Part shown: positions 15,443 to 21,464 of the stretch, in pieces
Layout: each line of letters opens with the position of its first letter
Position numbering within the stretch: the stretch's first letter is position 1
DNA from: Cloacimonetes bacterium UBA5835
Lineage (GTDB): Bacteria; Cloacimonadota; Cloacimonadia; Cloacimonadales; Cloacimonadaceae
Assembly: GCA_002432865.1 (NCBI GenBank)
Contig: DJGX01000023.1
Coordinates: 1 to 21,464 of the forward strand
Reading direction: 5' to 3'
Length of the DNA: 21,464 bases
The notes under the pieces: model-generated
Databases searched by the model: none
Told to the model about the DNA's origin: nothing
Seen by the model: only the letters and a program-made list of their open reading frames with translations
Made by a program: the position numbers and the translations under genes

Positions 15443-16240
15443 TCAGTTTAATAACTGTAAACAGCCATCCAGGAGGGATTCCATTTTATCCAGAGAAAGC
15501 ATACTAGCAGCATCGCTTTTGGCTTTTTGGGGTTCTGGATGAGTCTCTATAAAAAGCCCTTTTACTTTTCCTGTGGCAATTGCGGCTTTAGCCATTGAAA
15601 AAGCATATTCTGGATTGCCACCAGAAATATTGCTTAGCGAAGGCCTTTGCAGAGAATGAGTTACATCATAAACAACCGGATAGCCAAATTGACTCATAAT
15701 AGTAAAACTGCGAAAATCTACAACTAAATTATGGTAGCCAAAAGTGGTTCCGCGCTCAGTTAATAAAATTTGCTCATTACCTGTGCTTCTTGCTTTTTCG
15801 GCAGCAAATTGCATATCTTCTGGAGCCATAAATTGCCCTTTTTTGATATTTATTATCTTTCCAGTGGCGGCAGCATTTTTTATCAAATCCGTCTGCCGGG
15901 ATAGAAAAGCAGGAATCTGTAAAATATCACAAACATCAGCAGCAGAAGTAATTTCTATACATTCATGGACATCAGTTAGCACTGGAAGCTCAAAATCCTG
16001 TTTGATCTTTGCCAGGGTTTGTAGCCCTTCCTCTAAACCAGGACCACTAAAAGAATCTACAGAACTGCGATTTGCTTTTTTATAGGATGCTTTAAAAATC
16101 AGCGGTATCCCTTTTCGAGTACAAAGCTCTTTTAGTGTTTCTGCAATGGAATACATTATTCTTTCTTCTTCAATAACGCAGGGTCCCGCAATTAGAAAGA
16201 AGTTTTGGCTATTTGCAAGGTCAGTATATAGTTTACTCAT
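15443..16240 (-). CDS. kdsA: KDO 8-phosphate synthase, metal-dependent type
   Basis: KdsA condenses phosphoenolpyruvate with arabinose 5-phosphate. In 265 residues the family blocks are present: FKASYKKANRSS (49-60), LTDVHE (88-93), LSRQTDL and TERGTTFGYHNLVVD. The metal site of the Aquifex-type enzyme is complete: Cys21 (IAGPCVIE), His195 (DVTHSLQ), Glu232 (FIETHP) and Asp243 (KSDAAS), each ten residues on from Aquifex Cys11, His185, Glu222 and Asp233. E. coli KdsA has Asn in place of Cys, so this belongs to the metal-requiring class. No ribosome site is obvious before the ATG. metK ends 36 bases upstream and kdsC follows 12 bases downstream. Confidence 0.95.
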   Translation of the reverse strand: MSKLYTDLANSQNFFLIAGPCVIEEERIMYSIAETLKELCTRKGIPLIFKASYKKANRSSVDSFSGPGLEEGLQTLAKIKQDFELPVLTDVHECIEITSAADVCDILQIPAFLSRQTDLIKNAAATGKIINIKKGQFMAPEDMQFAAEKARSTGNEQILLTERGTTFGYHNLVVDFRSFTIMSQFGYPVVYDVTHSLQRPSLSNISGGNPEYAFSMAKAAIATGKVKGLFIETHPEPQKAKSDAASMLSLDKMESLLDGCLQLLN

Positions 16241-16276
16241 CAGTATGCAATCAGCTAGGCTATGCTGTTTTCTCCA

Positions 16277-17443
16277 TCATCTGGTAATTTTTTTTACTCT
16301 TTCCCAGGAAAAATTATCTCTGCCAAAATGACCGTAAGAGGCAGTAGGAAAATATATGGGTTTACGCAAATTTAAATAATCTATGATCCCGCTAACTGTC
16401 AAGTCAAAGTTTTTTGCGATAATCCTTTCAATTTCTGCATCGCTTTCTTTGCCACTGCCAAAAGTATCTACCATCAATGATATTGGTTTCTGTTCACCAA
16501 TCACAAAGCTAAATTGAATTAAACACTCATCAGCTAAACCGCTGGCTACAATACTTTTAGCAATATGACGGCCCATATAGGCAGCGCTTCTATCAACTTT
16601 AGTGGCGTCCTTTCCAGAAAAAGCTCCTCCTCCATGTTGAGCCCAACCTCCATAAGTATCCACAATTATTTTTCTTCCTGTAAGGCCAGTATCAAAAGCG
16701 GGGCCTCCATCCTGCCAAGGACCTAAGGGATTAATTTTTATTTCACAATTCTTAGTTTCAAAATAACCCTTGCAGCCATCTTCGATATCTCTTATGCTGG
16801 GAATTATAATCAGCTGCTGTATCTGTTCCTTTAGCTCCTCAAATTCCATTTCAGTTAAAATATCATGATGGGTAGAAATTACCAAGCATTTCAAATCTAC
16901 AGCTTTTCTTCCTAAATAACGCATAGAAACCTGACTTTTAGAATCGGGGAGCAGATGTTTTATTGTTCCTTTTTTGCGTGCCGTAGCAAGATTGAACAGT
17001 AACTTATGTGCTAATTCAATTGGCAAAGGCATCATATTTTGAGTTTGGGAACAAGCATACCCAAACATTAAACCTTGATCTCCAGCTCCGGTATTTTCTT
17101 CCAGGGCGCTTTCTTGACGGTGTAAGTAATTGTTTATTTGGCAATTATAATCAAAACCTTTGTTGGGGGAGGTATAGCCAATTTCTTGAATTGTTTTACG
17201 GACAATAGATTCAATATCTACTGTCGCTTTTGAAGAAATTTCTCCTGATAGGATTATTCTGTTTTCCGTAGCTAATGTTTCACAGGCAACCTTCGAATGA
17301 GGATCAGCTGCTAAATAAGCATCTAATATAGCATCCGATATCTGATCGCAAACTTTATCCGGATGACCTTCCGAGACAGATTCAGAGGTGAAAACATAGC
17401 CGTTTCTGTCCGTTTTGTCAAGTGCATGTAATGCTGCAGTCAT
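16277..17443 (-). CDS. metK: S-adenosylmethionine synthetase
   Basis: MetK makes S-adenosylmethionine from methionine and ATP in the cytoplasm. The 388 residues are the usual length. The first catalytic block SEGHPDKVCDQISDA has His27, Asp29 and Lys30. GAGDQGLMFGYA and the P-loop-like GGGAFSGKDATKVDRSAAY follow in order, and the end carries the YGHFGRD segment. An AGGAG lies six bases before the ATG. It is the first gene of the run metK-kdsA-kdsC-lptC-lptA. A terminator hairpin with possible switching partners lies 48 bases upstream, which may control it. The link with KDO genes has no obvious biochemical reason. Confidence 0.96.
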   Translation of the reverse strand: MTAALHALDKTDRNGYVFTSESVSEGHPDKVCDQISDAILDAYLAADPHSKVACETLATENRIILSGEISSKATVDIESIVRKTIQEIGYTSPNKGFDYNCQINNYLHRQESALEENTGAGDQGLMFGYACSQTQNMMPLPIELAHKLLFNLATARKKGTIKHLLPDSKSQVSMRYLGRKAVDLKCLVISTHHDILTEMEFEELKEQIQQLIIIPSIRDIEDGCKGYFETKNCEIKINPLGPWQDGGPAFDTGLTGRKIIVDTYGGWAQHGGGAFSGKDATKVDRSAAYMGRHIAKSIVASGLADECLIQFSFVIGEQKPISLMVDTFGSGKESDAEIERIIAKNFDLTVSGIIDYLNLRKPIYFPTASYGHFGRDNFSWERVKKITR

Positions 17444-17475
17444 TTGTATCTCCTAATATAATTTATCTGCTTAAG

Positions 17476-17569
17476 TTGCCCTTTTATATCTAAAAAAAAC
17501 CGGCTGCTAAAGCCGGCAAAACTTATAAAGCCATACTTTAGCACATTTTGGCTGCGGAGCAAAGGGCAA
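17476..17569 (-). promoter_or_regulatory. Candidate structured leader of metK
   Basis: Read on the minus strand, an outer nine-base stem TTGCCCTTT/AAAGGGCAA (17569-17561 with 17484-17476) encloses the terminator at 17492-17516. A second segment, TGCTAAAG (17543-17536), pairs perfectly with CTTTAGCA (17512-17505), which is the terminator loop plus one stem base. These mutually interfering pairings resemble an attenuator. It does not match the SAM-I, SAM-II or T-box consensus that I know. It may instead be only the 3' trailer of tRNA-Lys. Confidence 0.35.
17492..17516 (-). terminator. Rho-independent terminator between tRNA-Lys and metK
   Basis: On the minus strand CCGGC, loop TTTAGCA, GCCGG (stem extendable by one pair) is followed at once by eight T. 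It would end the tRNA-Lys transcript 48 bases before metK, so metK needs either its own start site in a very short space or readthrough. Confidence 0.8.
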
Positions 17570-17588
17570 ATCACCGCTATTTTAAAAA

Positions 17589-17664
17589 TGGTACATCTTC
17601 GGGGATTCGAACCCCGGACCCACTGATTAAGAGTCAGTTGCTCTGCCAGCTGAGCTAAAGATGC
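17589..17664 (-). tRNA. tRNA-Lys (anticodon CTT)
   Basis: On the minus strand the acceptor arms GCATCTT and AAGATGT pair with one wobble, followed by discriminator A and an encoded CCA. The anticodon stem ACTGA/TCAGT encloses CTCTTAA, giving CTT (AAG codon). The D arm GCTCAGCTGGCAGAGC and T arm GGTTCGAATCC are canonical. Confidence 0.96.
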
Positions 17665-17702
17665 ACATAAAGTTTGGGTCATCTTTTTCAAGAGGTGCAT
17701 AA

Positions 17703-17708
17703 TGTCAA
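17703..17708 (-). promoter_or_regulatory. Candidate -35 box of tRNA-Lys(CTT)
   Basis: Read on the minus strand this is an exact TTGACA, 38 bases before the tRNA. The -10 at normal spacing (AAAGAT or AAGATG) is a weak match. Confidence 0.35.
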
Positions 17709-17829
17709 GCAAAAAGGGTGATGCAAATTAGTGTAATTAATAGTTATCAAAAATGGTAAATAGAGATATGGAAAAGGTATTAAAAAATTAGCTATTAGGT
17801 ACTGTATTTCTTTCTTACTCGCATAAACC

Positions 17830-17843
17830 GTTTACAGGTAAAC
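17830..17843 (+). promoter_or_regulatory. Inverted repeat upstream of the VWA promoter
   Basis: GTTTAC and GTAAAC are perfect six-base inverted repeats separated by AG, 12 bases before the TTGACA box. They could be a regulator site, but the sequence is short and AT-rich enough to occur by chance. Confidence 0.3.
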
Positions 17844-17855
17844 TTCAATAATTGC

Positions 17856-17883
17856 TTGACAAATAATGATTATGCATTAAACT
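17856..17883 (+). promoter_or_regulatory. Candidate promoter of the VWA gene
   Basis: TTGACA (17856-17861) is followed after 16 bases by TAAACT (17878-17883), a four-of-six match to TATAAT. The ATG is 30 bases further on and has a GGAGG site. Confidence 0.45.
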
Positions 17884-17913
17884 ATAAAAAATGGATAAAA
17901 GTATGGAGGAAAA

Positions 17914-20094
17914 ATGAAAACACGCTATTGGATAATTCCTTTGCTGCTAATGCTATGCTTATTGATGGCAGCTAAAAAAGAAAAATACGGTTCTATCTAT
18001 GGTTCTATTACCGAGGCAGGTAAAAATGCCTTTGTAGCAGATCTCACTGTGCAATGTCTGCAAAAAAACACTGTTATTGCCATCGCTGTTTCCGACCAGA
18101 ATGGTTTTTACCGATTTGATAAACTAAAACCAGGAACTTACACCATTAAGATAAACGATCCCAACTTTGCGGTTTATGAAAATAAGAAAGTGAAGATAAA
18201 AGCCAATAAACCTGCATTATTAAATATTGTGCTGGTTGCCAATCCGCAAAAACCTGTTCCTGAAAAGAAAACGGAAAAAGGTAAGCTATCCATAACCGTT
18301 ACCGATAATAATACTCCCCTTCAATATGCTAGTGTGGCTATTTATGACAATAATAAACGCCTAACAGGTGGTCAGACAGATGCCCAAGGGAAAGCAGTTA
18401 TTTTAAATATTCCTGCTGGTACATATTCTTTAAAATGTTCATTAATTGGTTATAATACAGTTGAAAAGAGTAATATCACAATTGAGGCAGGGAAAACAAC
18501 CACTCTTACAATAACAATGCAAAAAACTGGAATCATAATGGAGAGTGTAAAGGTCAATGCTATTTCCGATATGGATGTAGTGCCGTGGCAGACATTACTT
18601 TCCGCTAGTATGCAAAATCAATATATAACTCCTTTTAACACAGAACAATATGAAGCAATCAAACCCAATATATTTCACAGTCCTTTAGCAGAACCGCTTT
18701 CCACTTTTTCCATAGATGTGGATACTGGTTGCTATAGTAACATCCGGCGTATTTTGCAACAAGGTCAATTACCTGAGCCCAAAAGCATCCGCATTGAAGA
18801 ACTGGTAAATTATTTTGCCTATAATTATCCTAAGCCGGAAGGGGAACATCCTTTTTCGGTTTATACTGAAATGAGTGTGTGCCCCTGGAATCAAAATCGT
18901 AACTTGGTTTTAATAGGCCTGCAGGCAAAAAAGCTGGATTTTTCTAAAGCTGCACCCAGTAATTTAGTTTTCCTGCTGGATGTTTCCGGTTCTATGGATG
19001 AACCGAATAAACTGCCTTTGGTAAAAGCATCAATGAAATTGTTGGTGGATAATTTACGGGATGAGGATAAAATTGCGATTGTCGTTTATGCCGGAGCTGC
19101 AGGAGAAGTTTTACCTTCCACTAGTGCTAGACAAAAAAAAGATATTTATGATGCTATTGATAGATTAGAGGCAGGAGGATCAACAGCTGGAGGAGCAGGA
19201 ATTGAACTTGCCTATAAAATTAGCGAGGAGAATTTTATCAAAGGTGGAAACAACCGTATTATTCTTTGTACCGATGGTGATTTTAATGTGGGCGCATCTT
19301 CCTCTGCCCATTTAACTCAATTAATTGAATCCAAACGCAATAAAGGCATTTACCTTACCGCTTTGGGATATGGAATGGGAAATTATAAGGATAACACCTT
19401 GGAACTTTTGGCTGATAAAGGAAATGGCAATTATGCTTATATAGATGACATCAGTGAAGCTAAAAAAGTTCTGGTTAATGAAATGGCAAGCACTCTTTAT
19501 GCCGTAGCCAAAGATGTGAAACTGCAAATTGAATTTAATCCCGCTCATATTAAGGCATACCGTTTAATCGGCTATGAAAACCGTCTGCTGAATAAAGAGG
19601 ACTTTAAGGATGACACCAAAGATGCCGGTGAATTGGGTGCAGGACATTGTGTTACAGCTGTTTATGAAATTATTCCCACCGCTTCCAAAGAACCTATTCC
19701 CGAACTGGATGAACTGAAATATCAGGATATAAAGATTTCCGATGAGGCGCGTAAATCACCTGAGGCATTAACGGTTAAATTGCGTTATAAACTTCCGGAT
19801 AACGATACTAGCATTCCTTTTGAAGTGCCGGTTATGAATAAAACTATACACTTGGAAAATGCCTCCGAAAATTATCTTTTCGCCTGTTCCGTTATTGGCT
19901 ATGGAATGCTTTTGCAAGATTCTCAATATAAAGCAGCCCTCAATTGGGATATGGTTAAAGAACTGGCAACCAAAAATATCGGCAAAGATACCGAGGGCTA
20001 TAGAACTGAATTTTTAAAACTGATAGATCTGGCAGCTAAATTACAGGAAAAACAAATCCGCGAGGAAAACCGGGATTTTAATAAAGAATACTAA
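17914..20094 (+). CDS. Exported von Willebrand factor A protein with carboxypeptidase-regulatory repeats
   Basis: The 726 residues start with a signal peptide or signal anchor (about 1-20; no lipobox Cys seen). Two carboxypeptidase-regulatory-like beta domains follow (about 26-110 and 123-206), each with the D-x-x-G-x-Y/A and P-A/P-G-T-Y-x-L/I pattern. Next is the YfbK-type N-terminal region, with LSTFSIDVDTGCYSNIRR near residues 266-283. The VWA domain has a complete MIDAS: Asp356, Ser358 and Ser360 (DVSGSM), Thr424 (GGSTAGG) and Asp454 (CTDGDF). A C-terminal DUF3520-like part begins near residue 530. Proteins of this build are thought to bind proteins at the cell envelope; the partner is unknown. 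A GGAGG lies four bases before the ATG. Confidence 0.9.
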   Translation: MKTRYWIIPLLLMLCLLMAAKKEKYGSIYGSITEAGKNAFVADLTVQCLQKNTVIAIAVSDQNGFYRFDKLKPGTYTIKINDPNFAVYENKKVKIKANKPALLNIVLVANPQKPVPEKKTEKGKLSITVTDNNTPLQYASVAIYDNNKRLTGGQTDAQGKAVILNIPAGTYSLKCSLIGYNTVEKSNITIEAGKTTTLTITMQKTGIIMESVKVNAISDMDVVPWQTLLSASMQNQYITPFNTEQYEAIKPNIFHSPLAEPLSTFSIDVDTGCYSNIRRILQQGQLPEPKSIRIEELVNYFAYNYPKPEGEHPFSVYTEMSVCPWNQNRNLVLIGLQAKKLDFSKAAPSNLVFLLDVSGSMDEPNKLPLVKASMKLLVDNLRDEDKIAIVVYAGAAGEVLPSTSARQKKDIYDAIDRLEAGGSTAGGAGIELAYKISEENFIKGGNNRIILCTDGDFNVGASSSAHLTQLIESKRNKGIYLTALGYGMGNYKDNTLELLADKGNGNYAYIDDISEAKKVLVNEMASTLYAVAKDVKLQIEFNPAHIKAYRLIGYENRLLNKEDFKDDTKDAGELGAGHCVTAVYEIIPTASKEPIPELDELKYQDIKISDEARKSPEALTVKLRYKLPDNDTSIPFEVPVMNKTIHLENASENYLFACSVIGYGMLLQDSQYKAALNWDMVKELATKNIGKDTEGYRTEFLKLIDLAAKLQEKQIREENRDFNKEY

Positions 20095-20108
20095 ATAATA
20101 TTGGGTAG

Positions 20109-20137
20109 CCGGAGGACACTGTTCCTCCGGTTTTTTT
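20109..20137 (+). terminator. Rho-independent terminator of the VWA gene
   Basis: CCGGAGGA, loop CACTGT and TCCTCCGG form a perfect eight-base stem followed by seven T, 14 bases after the stop codon. The 25 bases at 20105-20129 recur exactly at 21293-21317 without the T run, so the terminator is built from a repeated sequence. Confidence 0.93.
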
Positions 20138-20142
20138 ATCTC

Positions 20143-20446
20143 TCACAGATTACACAGATTTGGATTTTCGGAACAAGGATTTAAGGATTAGTTCACGCAG
20201 ATTACGCTGATGACGCAGATTTAGCTTTAGAAACAAGGATTTAAGGATTTTAGGATTCAGAGGATTGTATTTTATAACTGACGATTAGTCGACTTTAAGT
20301 CAAAATCGGCCTTTTCTATGAGATAATTAGTGACCTTTTTCAAAGATAGGAAAACAGAATGAAATTATGTGGAAGATCACAAACAAAACCGATTTTAACT
20401 CAAAGAACGAAACAAAGATAGCGATGGTGGCGTAAGCCCCTCGAAA
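20143..20446 (+). repeat. Long dispersed element, copy B
   Basis: It begins with short units of the CACAGATTACACAGATT and CACGCAGATTACG type. AACAAGGAT boxes follow at 20172-20180 and 20232-20240, then the inverted-repeat unit (arms 20289-20309 and 20389-20405) and GCGATGGTGGCGTAAGCCCC at 20421. From about 20228 it matches copies A and C in order and nearly in sequence. A is the most diverged; B and C share GGATTCAGAGGATTGTATTT. Confidence 0.85.
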
Positions 20447-20450
20447 TAAA

Positions 20451-20545
20451 AGACACGGACATCACCTTTTTTATTTTACAACCCCAAAAAAGCCCATCAG
20501 GGCGACACAAAGATAGCGATGGTGGCGTAAGCCCCTCGAAATAAA
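20451..20545 (+). repeat. Extra GCGATGG unit within the first duplication
   Basis: About 95 bases here are absent from the second duplicate. They hold a small hairpin GCCC-ATCA-GGGC (20492-20503) and a second GCGATGGTGGCGTAAGCCCC (20516 on), flanked like the first by CACAAAGATA-like and TCGAAATAAAAGA sequence. This suggests a local gain in one copy or loss in the other. Confidence 0.65.
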
Positions 20546-20557
20546 AGATATAAAAAA

Positions 20558-20782
20558 GTCCCAGCGGGACGATACATACTAACGACGGGTTTTAACCCGG
20601 CGCAAATAGTAACAGATACAATTAGTCCCAGCGGGACGACAGATTTGAGAGACGGGTTTTAACCCGTTGAAAATAAAGGGAAGGTTGACCTCCTGGTCAA
20701 CCCACAACAAACAAACTACCAAGCCAATATAAATTTTCGCGGAAACTTGATAACTCGGTTGTCAGGAGGAACAACAAGGATT
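20558..20782 (+). repeat. Hairpin cassette, copy 1
   Basis: Five small palindromes follow in order: GTCCC-AGC-GGGAC (20558), CGGGTTTTAACCCG (20586-20599), GTCCC-AGC-GGGAC (20625), ACGGGTTTTAACCCGT (20652-20667) and GGTTGACC-TCCT-GGTCAACC (20683-20702). A sixth, GTTGT/ACAAC (20758-20775), encloses CAGGAGGA. The cassette repeats at 21051-21274 with few changes. Confidence 0.85.
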
Positions 20783-20823
20783 TCGTTCTTCCTTTAAATA
20801 TTCTCTCACAGATTGAATGTAAA

Positions 20824-21030
20824 AAACAAGGGTGTTAGGATTCAGAGGATTGTATTTTATAACTGACGATTAGTCGACTTTAAGTCAAAATCGGCCTTTT
20901 CTATGAGATAATTAGTGACCTTATTCAAAGATAGGGGAAAAGAATGAATTGATGTGGAAGATCACAAACAAAACCGATTTTAACTCAAAGAACGACACAA
21001 AAATAGCGATGGTGGCGTTAGCCCCTCAAA
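20824..21030 (+). repeat. Long dispersed element, copy C
   Basis: It begins AAACAAGGGT and continues through the inverted-repeat unit (arms 20874-20894 and 20974-20990) to GCGATGGTGGCGTTAGCCCC at 21006. It lies 585 bases after the same point in copy B and is nearly identical to it apart from scattered changes. Confidence 0.85.
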
Positions 21031-21050
21031 AAAATAGAATTACGACAAAA

Positions 21051-21274
21051 GTTCCGTTAGGAACGATACATATTAACGACGGGTTTTAACCCGGCGCAAT
21101 AAAGAATGGGTATAAAAGTCCCAGCGGGACGACAGATTTGAGAGACGGGTTTTAACCCGTTGAAAATACAGGAAGGTTGACCTCCTGGTCAACCCACAAC
21201 AAACAAACTATCAGGCCAATATAAATTTTCGCGGAAACTTGATAACTCGGTTGTCAGGAGGAACAACAAGGATG
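21051..21274 (+). repeat. Hairpin cassette, copy 2
   Basis: It keeps the same order of palindromes as copy 1, about 493 bases further on. The first hairpin has changed to GTTCC-GTTA-GGAAC (21051-21064), with both arms altered so that pairing is kept. The others, at 21080, 21118, 21145, 21175 and near 21250, are unchanged or nearly so. Confidence 0.85.
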
Positions 21275-21292
21275 TCATTTATCCAGAAAAGT

Positions 21293-21355
21293 GTAGCCGG
21301 AGGACACTGTTCCTCCGCAAGAAAAATATGCGGAGCTTCAGCGAGCTCCGGCTAC
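21293..21355. repeat. Nested palindrome containing the terminator-like repeat
   Basis: GTAGCCGGAG (21293-21302) pairs with CTCCGGCTAC (21346-21355). Inside, CTCCGC (21313-21318) pairs with GCGGAG (21330-21335). The left half also contains the VWA-terminator stem GGAGGA/TCCTCC as an alternative fold. It may be a small palindromic element whose one arm was left behind, or captured, as the terminator at 20109. Confidence 0.7.
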
Positions 21356-21464
21356 CCATTTAGGAACAGGGACATTAGCTTTAGGGTTTTTGGTTTAGTG
21401 GAGAAATAGGCCAAAATTATGTCATATTTATCTGTATTTTACCTTTTTGCCTCCCCAAACCCCG

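Larger units (their letters stand above)
20095..21464. other. Gene-free repeat region at the right edge
   Basis: These 1370 bases contain no credible gene. After the VWA terminator come copies B and C of the long dispersed element, each followed by a hairpin cassette, and a nested palindrome at 21293-21355. From 21359 to 21464 I see nothing recognisable. Stops are frequent in all frames. Confidence 0.75.

Noticed and set aside
17476..17569. A known SAM riboswitch before metK
   Set aside because: The conserved sequence cores of SAM-I and SAM-II as I know them are not found; only a general switching architecture can be claimed.
17440..17712. A minus-strand reading frame of 90 residues across tRNA-Lys(CTT)
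   Set aside because: It is the sense-strand reading of the tRNA and terminator, with the familiar SLAQLAEQLTLNQWVRGSNP artefact text.
20143..21274. CRISPR array
   Set aside because: Repeats differ in length and spacing, spacers are not unique sequences of constant size, and no cas gene is present.

Overview
This window looks like chromosome from a low-GC, LPS-making Gram-negative bacterium of the FCB group. Candidatus Cloacimonas (Cloacimonadota) is my best guess, by inference only. The reasons are a fused LpxC-FabZ protein, split glycine decarboxylase subunits, lipid A, KDO and Lpt genes, AT-rich DNA, and clear AAGGAG-type ribosome sites before many genes, which is unlike most Bacteroidota. 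No phage, transposase, CRISPR array or rRNA was found.

Layout. 1-349: AT-rich leader with inverted copies of a dispersed repeat. 350-7011 (+): one tight run gcvPA-gcvPB-ompH/skp-lpxD-lpxC/fabZ-lpxA, with start/stop overlaps at four of five junctions. 7295-7559 (+): tRNA-Lys(TTT), tRNA-Glu(TTC), tRNA-Glu(CTC). 7657-9181 (+): an M23 peptidase overlapping thiamine pyrophosphokinase. 9182-9944: gene-free repeat DNA. 9945-12059 (-): a self-cleaving XRE/S24 (LexA/CI-like) repressor followed by rmuC. 12364-13125 (-): a GNAT acetyltransferase. 13283-17443 (-): metK-kdsA-kdsC-lptC-lptA. 17589-17664 (-): tRNA-Lys(CTT), with a terminator and a possible switching leader before metK. 17914-20094 (+): an exported von Willebrand factor A protein ending in a strong terminator. 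20095-21464: gene-free repeat territory holding a tandem duplication of hairpin-rich cassettes.

How the genes work together. LpxA, LpxC and LpxD make the first lipid A intermediates. FabZ, fused to LpxC, handles the competing hydroxyacyl-ACP pool. KdsA and KdsC make KDO. LptC and the LptA-like protein move LPS across the periplasm, and OmpH/Skp chaperones outer-membrane proteins. The M23 peptidase and VWA protein are also envelope proteins. MetK, GcvPA/PB and thiamine pyrophosphokinase are metabolic.

The least explained parts are non-coding: a repeat family with inverted arms (three forward copies plus an inverted edge), small hairpins whose stems covary between copies, a terminator that is itself a copy of a repeat, a GC-rich island bounded by inverted repeats at 9359-9508, and the terminator/antiterminator-like leader of metK. 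None amounts to a proven new system.
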